DNA of 64,000 nucleotides from Oceanicola sp. (GTDB taxonomy: Bacteria > Pseudomonadota > Alphaproteobacteria > Rhodobacterales > Rhodobacteraceae), in NCBI GenBank assembly GCA_017792405.1, contig CP051231.1, positions 4,117,295 through 4,181,294 on the forward strand, written 5' to 3'. The position numbers and the translations under genes are program-made. The notes beneath the pieces were generated by a model. The model had not been told where the DNA came from. It made no database searches and saw nothing but the letters and a program-made list of their open reading frames with translations. The first letter of the stretch is position 1; each line of letters begins with the position of its first letter. This document shows positions 15,624-24,001 of this stretch, one piece after another.

Positions 15624-16613
15624 TCAATCGAGGCGCGAGAGAATCTCCGCGCCGCCGGTCCGCAGCCAAAGCGGCCCCGCGCCCGAGACCATCCGCACCC
15701 CGCCGATCTGCGCATCGATCCCGCCGTCCTCCACAAGGCTCGCCGCACCGCCCGCCAGCGCCGCGCCATAGGGCGTGAGCCGGGCCGAAAAGCCGAAGCG
15801 GTCGTCGCTCCCCTCGCGGATCTCCACCACCGGCCGGTCCTCCGGGCGGCGGGCGAAACCCCTCAGCAGGTCGAGCAGATCAAGGTCGCCGACCTCGTCC
15901 ACAACCGCCTCCTCGCCCCATGCGAGCGCATATCCAATCACCTGAGCCGCAGGCCGGCAGGCCTCCGATAGCTGCGCCAGCACCCGCTCCTCCCGCACGC
16001 CAAGGCCGGTGGCTACATGGGGAAAGCGGGCGAAATGCGCATCGAGCGCGGCGCGGAGGGGCAGAGGCAGGGCAGGGGATCGCCGCAGGGTGATCAGCGG
16101 CTCGGGCGTGGACGCCTGAAGCCCCTTCCAAAGCAGGGTGTAAAGCGTCGTCTCATCGCGGCTCGGCGGGCGCGGCCCGGGAACCTCAGTGAACTCCTCG
16201 GTGCGTAAGACCCCCAAGCACTTCGCGATGCCGTCCATCCGGTGCTGTCGCAGCGCGAGCTTTCCGCCCCAGCCCCGCCCCATCGCAAGCGCAACCACGA
16301 ACCCCAGCGCAAACTGCTCCTGAAGCGTCTCGCCCGCCCAGAGCGTGATGCCCTCCGCCGCCTCCATCGCCTGCGTAAGTGAGGCCATGTCATCCTCGGC
16401 GCGCTGGGCAAATTCCGAGTACCCCGTCCGCGTCACCATCGCCCGCCCCCGGCGGATCGCCACCTCCAACGGGTCGTCGTGCCGCGGAATAGCGCCCACA
16501 TCGAAGCAATCGTACAGCCCGATCACCCGCCCCGTCTCGCCCGCTTCCCTCAGATACCCGCGCAGTTGGCCTGCAGCCGCAAGGCCCGGGATCACGTGGA
16601 GCTGCGTGCTCAC
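15624..16613 (-). CDS. Conserved hypothetical protein in the rnpA-yidD cluster (DUF1835-like)
   Basis: 329 residues from GTG 16613, overlapping the yidD stop (GTGA). The N-terminus reads STQLHVIPGLAAAGQLRGYL, and a short YDCFDVG segment follows at about residue 33, reminiscent of DUF1835-type proteins that begin with a similar beta strand and Gly-rich turn. No membrane segment or signal peptide is seen. A nucleotide or nucleic-acid role would fit the family guess but is not shown. Alternative: lineage-specific protein of unknown fold. Confidence 0.6.
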   Translation of the reverse strand: MSTQLHVIPGLAAAGQLRGYLREAGETGRVIGLYDCFDVGAIPRHDDPLEVAIRRGRAMVTRTGYSEFAQRAEDDMASLTQAMEAAEGITLWAGETLQEQFALGFVVALAMGRGWGGKLALRQHRMDGIAKCLGVLRTEEFTEVPGPRPPSRDETTLYTLLWKGLQASTPEPLITLRRSPALPLPLRAALDAHFARFPHVATGLGVREERVLAQLSEACRPAAQVIGYALAWGEEAVVDEVGDLDLLDLLRGFARRPEDRPVVEIREGSDDRFGFSARLTPYGAALAGGAASLVEDGGIDAQIGGVRMVSGAGPLWLRTGGAEILSRLD

Positions 16614-16831
16614 TTCGGCACCTCGTCAATGCCCGACCCGCCCCAGGGGTGGCAGCGCAGGATGCGGCGAAAGGCCAGCCAGCCGCCCTTCAACCCGCCG
16701 TGCTTTTCCAGCGCCTCCAGCGCATAGGCCGAGCAGGTGGGGTGATAGCGGCAGTTGTGTCCGACCCAGGGCGAAAAGATCAGCCGGTAGGCCCGGACGG
16801 GCAGGGCGAAGAGGCGCGCAAGCGGCGTCAC
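16610..16831 (-). CDS. yidD: Membrane protein insertion efficiency factor YidD
   Basis: 73 residues. The family core RLIFSPWVGHNCRYHPTCS and YALEALEKHGGLKGGWLA is complete, with the conserved Cys-x5-Cys (CRYHPTC). YidD is a small amphipathic membrane-associated protein that assists YidC-dependent insertion. It lies 45 bases after rnpA, as in most bacteria, but its normal follower yidC is 7.6 kb away, and here a hypothetical gene is coupled to it instead. Confidence 0.95.
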   Translation of the reverse strand: MTPLARLFALPVRAYRLIFSPWVGHNCRYHPTCSAYALEALEKHGGLKGGWLAFRRILRCHPWGGSGIDEVPK

Positions 16832-16876
16832 GCCACGAAGGGCAGGGCTTGCCCCGCCGTCCGATGCGGACCCCGT

Positions 16877-17275
16877 CTAGCCATGCAGCTTGTCCAGCGC
16901 CGCCCGCAGTTCCTCCTGCATCAGGGCAAAGTCGCGTGCCGCCGTCTCTTCGGCCCGCCCGATCAGCACATAATCCCAGCCAGCGCGGCCCGCCTCCGGC
17001 AGCACCGCCCGCGCGATCTCGCGCAGCCGCCGCTTGGCCCGGTTCCGCGCCACCGCGTTGCCCACTTTCTTGGAGCAGGTGTAGCCCGCCCGCACGGCCT
17101 CGCCGCCTTCCCCGCGCTTCCGTCCCTGCACCACAAAGCCCGGCGTATGCTGCCGCCGCGCCCGCGCGCAGGCCAGAAAATCCGCCCGCTTCTTCAGAAC
17201 CTCCGGGCAAGCGAAAACCGCCGCAGGGCTTTCGCCCCCGGCGGTCTCATCAACCTCTGCCTCTACGCCGGGCAT
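16877..17275 (-). CDS. rnpA: Ribonuclease P protein component
   Basis: 132 residues from ATG 17275. It binds RNase P RNA and helps it process tRNA 5' ends. The family signature is visible as KKRADFLACARARR near residue 27 and the RNR-like motif KVGNAVARNRAKRRLREI near residue 70. It starts 17 bases after rpmH, the universal rpmH-rnpA pairing. Upstream in-frame codons run antisense-like through rpmH and are not used. Confidence 0.95.
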   Translation of the reverse strand: MPGVEAEVDETAGGESPAAVFACPEVLKKRADFLACARARRQHTPGFVVQGRKRGEGGEAVRAGYTCSKKVGNAVARNRAKRRLREIARAVLPEAGRAGWDYVLIGRAEETAARDFALMQEELRAALDKLHG

Positions 17276-17292
17276 CGCTGCCCCGCTACGCC

Positions 17293-17427
17293 TCAGGCGC
17301 TCAGGCTTTTCCGGCCGCGGGCGCGGCGGGCGTTGAGGATCTTGCGGCCGGCCTTGGTGGCCATGCGCGCACGGAACCCGTGACGCCGCTTGCGGACGAG
17401 GTTGGAAGGCTGGAAGGTGCGTTTCAT
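17293..17427 (-). CDS. rpmH: 50S ribosomal protein L34
   Basis: 44 residues, reading [20 protein letters not shown] at the start and RGRKSLSA at the end, the standard L34 sequence and length. It is a component of the large ribosomal subunit. ATG 17427 is unambiguous. It heads the rpmH-rnpA-yidD transcript, and a good sigma-70-type promoter lies 70 bases upstream. Confidence 0.98.
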
Positions 17428-17496
17428 CGCGCGTTCTCCGTCTCGGTCGGTCGCCGCCCCGCGGAATCGCAGGTGGCTGTGGTGTTCGAAGCCCGC

Positions 17497-17525
17497 TCAA
17501 TAGGGACCGCCCGGCAGGCTGTCAA
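17497..17525 (-). promoter_or_regulatory. Sigma-70-type promoter of rpmH
   Basis: On the minus strand a perfect -35 TTGACA (17525-17520) is followed after 17 bases by TATTGA (17502-17497). It stands 70 bases before the L34 start, as expected for this highly expressed operon. Confidence 0.6.
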
Positions 17526-17711
17526 TTCATCTACGCCGGAATCTTGCAACATTTCCCGCGCACCGCTCGCGGCGCTGTAACAAAACCCCGCCTGATCCCG
17601 CAACCCGGCACTCTTGTGCTCACCCCGCATCAAGCGGGCGTGATCTGCCGGGCAGCCGTTGGGCGCACCGCACATCTTCTGTCATGAACGATGCAAAGGG
17701 ATACGGGACAG

Positions 17712-18446
17712 ATGACCGAGATGACAGACGCTCCGGCGAAAAACCCATGGCTGAAGCGCCTTCCGCTCATCGCCATTCTCGCCGCGGCCCTCGCCGGGGC
17801 CTTCTTCCTGCGCGATTACCTCAGTTTCGAAACGCTGGCCGAGCACCGTGAGGCCCTGCTGACCTTCCGAGATGCCAACTACCTGCTCACCGTGCTGGCC
17901 TTCATCGCGATCTACGTCGTGATCGTCGCCTTCTCACTCCCCGGCGCCACCGTGGCCACCCTCACCGGCGGCTTCCTCTTCGCCACCTTCCCCGGCGCGC
18001 TCTTCAACGTGACCGCCGCCACCATCGGGGCCTGCCTCATCTTTCAGGCCGCCCGCCTCGGCCTTGGTGACAAGCTCTCCGAAAAGCTCGAAGGCTCCGG
18101 CGGCGTGGTGCAAAAGATCAAGGCCGGGATCGACGCCAACCAGTGGGAGATGCTCTTTCTCATCCGCCTCGTGCCTGCCGTCCCCTTCTTCGTCGCCAAC
18201 CTCGTGCCCGCCTTCGTCGGCGTGCCCCTGCACCGCTTCGCGATCAGCACCTTCCTCGGCATTATCCCCGGCGCGGTGGTCTACACCTCTGTCGGCGCCG
18301 GGCTGGGCGAGGTCTTCGCGCGTGGCGAAACCCCGAACCTTGGCATCATCTTCGAGCCGCATATCCTGCTGCCCATCCTCGGCCTCTGCGCCCTCGCGGC
18401 CCTCCCCATCGTCCTCAAAGTCCTGCGCGGCAAGAAAGGCCTCTGA
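17712..18446 (+). CDS. TVP38/TMEM64 family membrane protein
   Basis: 244 residues from ATG 17712 (AAAGGGA upstream; ATG 17691 is an alternative). It has about five or six membrane helices, with the SNARE-associated/DedA-like motif FLFATFPGALFNVTAATIGA near residue 95 and the conserved LIRLVPAVPFFVANLVPAFVG region near residue 155. It belongs to the VTT domain group, implicated in lipid scrambling or transport. It directly precedes a MerA-like flavoprotein with a 1-base gap, a pairing found repeatedly in bacteria and sometimes as a fusion. Confidence 0.88.
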   Translation: MTEMTDAPAKNPWLKRLPLIAILAAALAGAFFLRDYLSFETLAEHREALLTFRDANYLLTVLAFIAIYVVIVAFSLPGATVATLTGGFLFATFPGALFNVTAATIGACLIFQAARLGLGDKLSEKLEGSGGVVQKIKAGIDANQWEMLFLIRLVPAVPFFVANLVPAFVGVPLHRFAISTFLGIIPGAVVYTSVGAGLGEVFARGETPNLGIIFEPHILLPILGLCALAALPIVLKVLRGKKGL

Positions 18447-18447
18447 C

Positions 18448-19857
18448 ATGTCCACGATCAAGGCAGACATCTGCATCATCGGCGCCGGCTCCGGCGGGCT
18501 CTCCGTGGCGTCCGGCGCGGCCCAGATGGGGGCAAAGACCGTGCTGGTCGAAGGCCACAAGATGGGCGGCGACTGCCTGAACTACGGCTGCGTGCCTTCC
18601 AAGGCGCTGCTTTCGGCGGCCCACCACGCCCACGCCATGACAACCGGCGCCCCCTTCGGCATCGCCCCCGTCACGCCCGAGGTCGACTATGCCAGGGCCA
18701 AGGACCACGTGGCCGAGGTCATCGCCGCCATCGAGCCACATGACAGTCAGGAGCGATTCGAGGGTCTCGGCGTGCAGGTCATCCGCGAATGGGGCAGCTT
18801 CATCTCCCCCACCGAACTCCGCGCAGGCGAGCACACCATCACCGCCCGCCGTTTCGTCATCGCCACCGGCTCCCGCCCCTTCGTCCCGCCGATCGACGGG
18901 CTCGACTCGGTGGACTACCACACCAACGAAACCATCTTCGAGCTGCGCGAAAAGCCCGAGCACCTCATCGTCATCGGTGGCGGCCCCATCGGGCTGGAGA
19001 TGGCACAGGCCCACGCCCGCCTCGGCTGCAAGGTCACCGTGATCGAGGCGCAAAAGGCGCTGGGTAAGGACGACCCGGAGATGGCCGCCTTCGTGCTCGA
19101 AAAGCTTCGCGCTGAGGGCATCGAGATCATGGAGGAGACCGCCGCCGAGAAGGTGACGGCAGAAGGCGGCGTCACAGTCGAAACGCCAAAAGGCCACGTC
19201 ACCGGCTCGCACCTTCTGGTCGCCGTCGGGCGGCAGGTGAACATCGACAAGCTCAACCTCAACGTCGCCAACGTCGACCACGACCGCGCGGTAAAGGTCG
19301 ACGCCCGCCTCCGCTCGACCTCCAACAAGCGCGTCTATGCCATCGGCGACGCGGCGGGTGGCCTGCAATTCACCCATGTCGCGGGCTACCATGCGGGCGT
19401 GGTGATCCGCTCCGCCATGTTCGGCCTGCCCGCCAAGGCGAAAACCGACCATATCCCATGGGTCACCTACACCGACCCCGAGCTTGCGCAGGTCGGCCTC
19501 ACCGAGGCGCAGGCCCGCGAAAAATTCGGCGGCAATCTCGATGTGATCAACATCACCTACAATGACAGCGACCGCGCCCGGGCCATGCGGCTGGATGGCA
19601 AGCTCAAGCTGATGGTCTCCGGCGGCAAGCCGGTGGGCGCCTCCATCGCCGGGCCGCAGGCGGGCGAACTCATTGCCGCATGGGCCACCGCCATCGCCAA
19701 CGGCCACAAGCTGACCACGCTGGCTAACACCGTCCTGCCCTACCCGACGCTGCAAGAGCTTAACAAACGCGCCGCAGGTGCCTATTTCTCTCCGAAGCTC
19801 TTCGAGAGCCCGATGGTCAAACGCGTCGTCGGACTGGTGCAGCGCTTTCTGCCCTAG
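18448..19857 (+). CDS. MerA-like FAD-dependent pyridine nucleotide-disulfide oxidoreductase
   Basis: 469 residues from ATG 18448. The FAD motif is GAGSGGLSVA (residues 12-21), the redox disulfide is C43-x4-C48 (GDCLNYGCVPSK), the NAD motif is GGGPIGLEMAQ near residue 175, and the second FAD motif is AIGDAAGG near residue 300. The C-terminal HPT triad of dihydrolipoamide dehydrogenase reads YPT, as in mercuric-reductase-like enzymes, but the MerA N-terminal domain and C-terminal Cys pair are absent. The substrate is unknown. It is probably co-transcribed with the TVP38 gene and shares a function with it. Confidence 0.88.
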   Translation: MSTIKADICIIGAGSGGLSVASGAAQMGAKTVLVEGHKMGGDCLNYGCVPSKALLSAAHHAHAMTTGAPFGIAPVTPEVDYARAKDHVAEVIAAIEPHDSQERFEGLGVQVIREWGSFISPTELRAGEHTITARRFVIATGSRPFVPPIDGLDSVDYHTNETIFELREKPEHLIVIGGGPIGLEMAQAHARLGCKVTVIEAQKALGKDDPEMAAFVLEKLRAEGIEIMEETAAEKVTAEGGVTVETPKGHVTGSHLLVAVGRQVNIDKLNLNVANVDHDRAVKVDARLRSTSNKRVYAIGDAAGGLQFTHVAGYHAGVVIRSAMFGLPAKAKTDHIPWVTYTDPELAQVGLTEAQAREKFGGNLDVINITYNDSDRARAMRLDGKLKLMVSGGKPVGASIAGPQAGELIAAWATAIANGHKLTTLANTVLPYPTLQELNKRAAGAYFSPKLFESPMVKRVVGLVQRFLP

Positions 19858-19895
19858 TCGCAGCCCCGGCGCGAAAATGGTATAACGCGCGAGAA

Positions 19896-21317
19896 ATGTT
19901 CCTGAATACGCTCTCCGGCCGCTTCCTGATGCTGACGATCGCCTTCGTCATGCTGGCCGAAGTGCTGATCTTCGTGCCCTCCATCGCGCGTTTCCGCGAA
20001 GACTTTTTGCTGTCGCGGCTGGAGCGGGCGCAAATCGCCTCGCTGGCCCTGCTGGCCACGGAAGAGGTGATCGACGCCAACCTCGAGGCCGAACTGCTCC
20101 AGAACGCGGGCGTCAAAAACGTGGTGCTTCGGCGCGACGAGATGCGCGAGCTGATCCTATCCTCGCCCATCATCGCCCCCGTGACCCAAACCTACGACCT
20201 GCGCGACCCCGGTCCCTGGACTCTGATGATGGATGCCGTCGCCCGTCTGTGGAAGCGCGACCCCGAGTTGATCCGCGTCATCGGCGACCCGGTCAAGGAG
20301 GCCGGGCTGCTGATCGAGGTCACGCTCGACACCGGCGATCTGCGCGAAGCGATGATCGACTATGGCGTGCGCATCCTCTGGCTCTCCGCCGTAATCTCCG
20401 CGCTCACCGCGCTGCTGCTGTTTCTGGCCGTGCGGGTCTTCATCGTCGGCCCGATCCACCGGGTGGTCGATGCGATGGCGAGCTATGCCAAGGCGCCCGA
20501 AGACGCCCGCCGCATCATCGAACCCTCCGCCGGGGCGCTGGAGCTGCGAGAGGCCGAAGAGGGGCTGAACGCCCTGCAAACCCAGCTCACTGGAGCGTTG
20601 AAGCAAAAGGAGCGGCTCGCCCAGCTCGGCGGCGCCGTTGCCCGCATCAGCCACGACCTGCGCAACATCCTCACAACCGCCCAGCTCTTCGCCGACCGGA
20701 TGGAAACCTCCAAGGATCCCGCCGTCGCCCGCGCCGCGCCCAAGCTGGTGAACTCGATCAGCCGCGCCGTGAACCTCTGCGAAAGCACGCTCACCTTCGG
20801 CCGCGCAGAGGAGGCACCGCCCAAGCTGTCCCGCTTCACCCTCGCCCCAGTGGTGAACGACGTGATCGACAGCGAGCGCCTCGCCGCGGGCGAGCATGAC
20901 ATTTCCTATGCCGAGGATGTCCCCGCGGGCCTGACCCTCCGCGCCGACAGCGAGCAGATCTTCCGGGTGCTGACCAACCTCATCCGCAATGCCCGTCAGG
21001 CCATCGTCGCCACCGGCAAACCGGGTGAAATCTGCATCTCAGCCCGCGAGGAAGATGACGGCTGGACCATCACCGTCACCGACACCGGCCCCGGCCTGCC
21101 GCCCAAGGCGCAGGAGCACCTGTTCCAGCCGTTCCAAGGCGGTTTCCGCAAGGGCGGCTCCGGCCTCGGACTGGCCATCTCCGCCGAGCTGATCCGCGGC
21201 CACGGCGGCCGGCTCGATCTGCTCAGCACCGGCCCCGAAGGCACCGAGTTCGCCGTGGTCCTGCCCCGCGAGTTCTCCGAGCTGGAAACGTCAGAGCCAC
21301 AAAAAGCCGCCGAGTAG
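19896..21317 (+). CDS. Membrane sensor histidine kinase (orphan)
   Basis: 473 residues. Two membrane helices (about 8-28 and 165-185) enclose a periplasmic sensor region of some 135 residues, then HAMP-like sequence. The DHp box is VARISHDLRN (His near residue 252). The ATPase domain has the N box NLIRNARQAI, G1 DTGPGLPP and G2 GGSGLGLAI, so it should be active. No response regulator lies in this window, so the target is encoded elsewhere. A small secreted-protein gene follows 29 bases later. Confidence 0.92.
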   Translation: MFLNTLSGRFLMLTIAFVMLAEVLIFVPSIARFREDFLLSRLERAQIASLALLATEEVIDANLEAELLQNAGVKNVVLRRDEMRELILSSPIIAPVTQTYDLRDPGPWTLMMDAVARLWKRDPELIRVIGDPVKEAGLLIEVTLDTGDLREAMIDYGVRILWLSAVISALTALLLFLAVRVFIVGPIHRVVDAMASYAKAPEDARRIIEPSAGALELREAEEGLNALQTQLTGALKQKERLAQLGGAVARISHDLRNILTTAQLFADRMETSKDPAVARAAPKLVNSISRAVNLCESTLTFGRAEEAPPKLSRFTLAPVVNDVIDSERLAAGEHDISYAEDVPAGLTLRADSEQIFRVLTNLIRNARQAIVATGKPGEICISAREEDDGWTITVTDTGPGLPPKAQEHLFQPFQGGFRKGGSGLGLAISAELIRGHGGRLDLLSTGPEGTEFAVVLPREFSELETSEPQKAAE

Positions 21318-21346
21318 GGCTGGCGATGAGAGGGAGGGAGACCGCG

Positions 21347-21664
21347 ATGAGAGCCATAGCCCGCGTCACCGCAATCGCCCTTCTCGCCGCATCGCCCCTT
21401 TCCGCCGCCGATGACTTTCCGCAGATCGACGTGGCCCCACAGTGCCAGCGCAGCGCCGAGGGGCTGGAAGATGCCGATGTGGCTTTCGAGATGTGCATGC
21501 AGGGTCAGGCGCTCTCCTTCGGCGTCCTGCGCAGCCTGTGGCCGACTCTACCACCCGACCTGCGCCGCGAGTGCACAGCCTACGGACGCACTGAAGGCTC
21601 TTATGCTGCCCTGCGCGTCTGCATCGAACAGGCGATCGGCCCGTTGAAGGCACCGACCCTCTAG
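21347..21664 (+). CDS. Small exported Cys-containing protein
   Basis: 105 residues from ATG 21347, preceded by GGGAGGGAG. A signal peptide (AIARVTAIALLAASPLSA) precedes a mature part of about 85 residues with four Cys (QCQRS, MCMQG, ECTAY, VCIEQ), suggesting two disulfides or metal binding. It is not recognised. It follows the histidine kinase on the same strand and could be its periplasmic accessory, which is inference from position only. Confidence 0.6.
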   Translation: MRAIARVTAIALLAASPLSAADDFPQIDVAPQCQRSAEGLEDADVAFEMCMQGQALSFGVLRSLWPTLPPDLRRECTAYGRTEGSYAALRVCIEQAIGPLKAPTL

Positions 21665-21687
21665 GCAAGCCCGGCCCGCGCCCCGGG

Positions 21688-22149
21688 CTAAAACCAAACC
21701 TTCGGCTTCAAATCCTGCACCCGCTCGATCGCGCGGCCGAACACGAACACCCGATGCCGCAAATCCTGCGGGCCGCCATAAGGGATGCTGTCGCGAAACA
21801 CCGGCTCGCCCCGCTCCCGGCAGGCCAACTCCACCCGCCGCGCCCCGTCCCGGTCCGGCGTCATGATCAGCGGGTGCGTCCAGGCCCAGGCATCGCCCGC
21901 AATCTGCGCATAGGCATGGGCAACCAGTTCCGCTTCCGAGCCAAACCGCGCCAACTCCCGCCACGCACCGCGCTCCTCGTAGCCCCAAAGCCACTCCGTT
22001 CCGTCATGGCGCACCGCATGGCCCTCGCCAATCGCCCGCCCGTCCAGCGCATAGCTGCCAAAGTTCGCCCCCTCCGCCACCATCCAGTCCCGCAGCGCGG
22101 CCAGCGTCTGCGGTGGCCGGTCTGGCGGGGCAGGGCGGTATGGGCTCAC
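21688..22149 (-). CDS. Hypothetical protein coupled to quinone oxidoreductase
   Basis: 153 residues from GTG 22149, overlapping the oxidoreductase stop (GTGA). It is soluble, rich in Trp, Arg and Glu (EWLWGYEERGAWREL), with no signal peptide, Cys cluster or membrane helix. I do not recognise a family. A hairpin (21668-21674 with 21683-21689) overlaps its stop and faces the convergent small gene. Confidence 0.6.
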   Translation of the reverse strand: MSPYRPAPPDRPPQTLAALRDWMVAEGANFGSYALDGRAIGEGHAVRHDGTEWLWGYEERGAWRELARFGSEAELVAHAYAQIAGDAWAWTHPLIMTPDRDGARRVELACRERGEPVFRDSIPYGGPQDLRHRVFVFGRAIERVQDLKPKVWF

Positions 22150-23138
22150 CCGCCAGCCACCTCCAGAACGATCTTGCCGATATGCTCCGAGCTTTCCATC
22201 CGCGCATGGGCCTTGGCCGCGTCCGCCAGCGGAAAGGTCGAATCCATCACCGGTGCGACCCGGCCCGAGGCCAGCAACGGCCAGACCTTCGCTTCCAGCT
22301 CCGCCGCGATCTCCGCCTTCGCCGCCACCGACTGTGGCCGCAGGGTGGAGCCGGTGATCGTCAGCCGCCGCGCCATCACCTGCGCAAAGTTCAGCTCCGA
22401 CTTCGGCCCGGAAAGGAACGCGATATGCACCATCCGCCCGTCCATCGCCAAGGCTTGCACGTTGCGCGGAATGTAGCTGCCGCCCACCATGTCGAGCACG
22501 AGGTTCGCCCCGCCCTCGGCCTTCAACACCTCCACGAAATCCTCTTCGCGGTAGTTGATCGCCCGCTCCGCGCCGAGCTCAAGGCAGGCGTCGCACTTTT
22601 CCTTCGAGCCCGCCGTGGCAAAGACCCGCGCGCCAAAGGCCGTGGCCAGCTGAATCGCCGTGGTGCCGATCCCCGACGAGCCGCCGTGGATCAAAAACAC
22701 CTCGCCCGCCTTCAGCCCGCCCCGCATGAAGACGTTGGAGTAAACGGTATAGAAGGTCTCCGGCAGGCAGGCCGACTCTTTCATCCCCATGCCTTCGGGC
22801 ACCGGCAGCGCATGGGCGGCGGGGCATTTCACGTATTCCGCGTAGCCCCCGCCCGGCAGCAGGGCACAAACCTTGTCGCCCACCGCCCAGCGCGCGCCCT
22901 CGCCTGCGGCCACAACCTCGCCCGAGCACTCGAGGCCCGGCAGGGGGGAGGCATCGGGCGGCGGGTCATAGGCCCCGGCGCGTTGCAGCGCGTCGGGCCG
23001 GTTCACCCCGGCCCAGGCCACCTTGATCACGATCTCTCCCGCGCCCGGTGCAGGCACCGGCACCTGCGCCAGTTGCAGAACCTCCGGCGCGCCGGGCTTG
23101 GTGATCTCCACGGCGTTCATCGTCTCTGGAAGGGTCAT
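22146..23138 (-). CDS. NAD(P)H-quinone oxidoreductase, zeta-crystallin/PIG3 type
   Basis: 330 residues of the zinc-free MDR family. It has the N-terminal GroES-like fold (VKVAWAGVNRPDALQRAG), the quinone-reductase signature ESACLPETFYTVYSNVF, and the Rossmann motif GGSSGIGTTAIQLA near residue 152. Catalytic-zinc Cys are absent, as expected. It should transfer electrons from NADPH to quinones. It lies 46 bases after the COQ9 gene, so a link to quinone metabolism is plausible. Confidence 0.9.
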   Translation of the reverse strand: MTLPETMNAVEITKPGAPEVLQLAQVPVPAPGAGEIVIKVAWAGVNRPDALQRAGAYDPPPDASPLPGLECSGEVVAAGEGARWAVGDKVCALLPGGGYAEYVKCPAAHALPVPEGMGMKESACLPETFYTVYSNVFMRGGLKAGEVFLIHGGSSGIGTTAIQLATAFGARVFATAGSKEKCDACLELGAERAINYREEDFVEVLKAEGGANLVLDMVGGSYIPRNVQALAMDGRMVHIAFLSGPKSELNFAQVMARRLTITGSTLRPQSVAAKAEIAAELEAKVWPLLASGRVAPVMDSTFPLADAAKAHARMESSEHIGKIVLEVAGG

Positions 23139-23184
23139 GAAGTGTCCTCTGGTGGTCTGTCAGATTGGCAGGGCAGGCCCCGCC

Positions 23185-23886
23185 CTAGGGTTTGCTCACA
23201 TGGCCGGGCATGTCGGCGGGCGGGGTGCTGCGCGGGGCGCGCACCCGGCTGGCCAGCCACTCCGGCCCGGCCATCAGCCCCTTGGTCAGCGGATTCTTCC
23301 GCAGGCCTGCCTTCAGCTTCTCCACCCGCATCACATCGGCGATCCGCCGGTCGAGAAAAGCCCATGTCGCCTCATGGCCCGCGCTCTCGTCGCCCAGCCA
23401 GTAGAGCAGGGTGGCGGAGTATACGGCCGAGAGCGTCGCCCGCTTTGAATACCAGTTGAGGTCTTCGCTGGTGTCGCCCATCGCCCGCCAGATCGCATCC
23501 GCCGTGCCCCAAACCGCGCCCGCGCCGGCTGCTGCATTCTGCGGCAAGGCAAAGAGTGAGGCCGCGCGGCGCACCGCCTCCCGGTCGCCCTCGATGGCTT
23601 CCAGCCGCAGCCGCACCGCATGGGCGATCCGGTCCGAATAGCGCATCTCCTCAAGCTCGGCCTCCGCCAGCGCAGCCTGCATCTTCGCATCGCCCCGCGC
23701 ATGAAACGCCAGCGCCAGATCGACCGCCCCTTTCGGAAACAGCGTCCGCGCCTCCGCCAGACTCACCCCTGCCTCCTCGGCCGCGCGGGTCAGGGCCTCG
23801 TCGGACCATCCGTCAAAGGCCACATGGGGCAGGGCGGCATCGAGAATGGCTGCTTTTGCGGGGGTTTCTTGCGTGTGATCCATCAT
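23185..23886 (-). CDS. COQ9 family protein
   Basis: 233 residues. The TetR-like N-terminal fold (ILDAALPHVAFDGWSDEALT) and the C-terminal lipid-binding part with DLNWYSKRATLSAVYSATLL (near residue 140) are the COQ9 signatures. COQ9 binds ubiquinone intermediates and presents them to the hydroxylase of ubiquinone biosynthesis. It is transcribed divergently from rpsU, an arrangement common in Alphaproteobacteria. ATG 23886 or 23883 may start it. Confidence 0.93.
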   Translation of the reverse strand: MMDHTQETPAKAAILDAALPHVAFDGWSDEALTRAAEEAGVSLAEARTLFPKGAVDLALAFHARGDAKMQAALAEAELEEMRYSDRIAHAVRLRLEAIEGDREAVRRAASLFALPQNAAAGAGAVWGTADAIWRAMGDTSEDLNWYSKRATLSAVYSATLLYWLGDESAGHEATWAFLDRRIADVMRVEKLKAGLRKNPLTKGLMAGPEWLASRVRAPRSTPPADMPGHVSKP

Positions 23887-23920
23887 GTCACGGCTACTTA
23901 GGGCGATTTCTCAAGGAGTG

Positions 23921-23949
23921 TAGACAGATGCCCGACCCTTTGCTATACG
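23921..23949 (+). promoter_or_regulatory. Candidate sigma-70 promoter of rpsU
   Basis: TAGACA (23921-23926), a 17-base spacer and TATACG (23944-23949), about 53 bases before the rpsU ATG. The spacing and position fit a vegetative promoter for a ribosomal protein gene. Confidence 0.5.
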
Positions 23950-24001
23950 GCGCCCTCCTGCAAATTCTTGCAACTCTAATCAGAAAGGTGGTGACAACCA
24001 C

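Noticed and set aside
21668..21689. Terminator between convergent genes at 21.67 kb
   Set aside because: Stem AGCCCGG/CCGGGCT is present but neither strand has a T-run after it, so it was not called a terminator.
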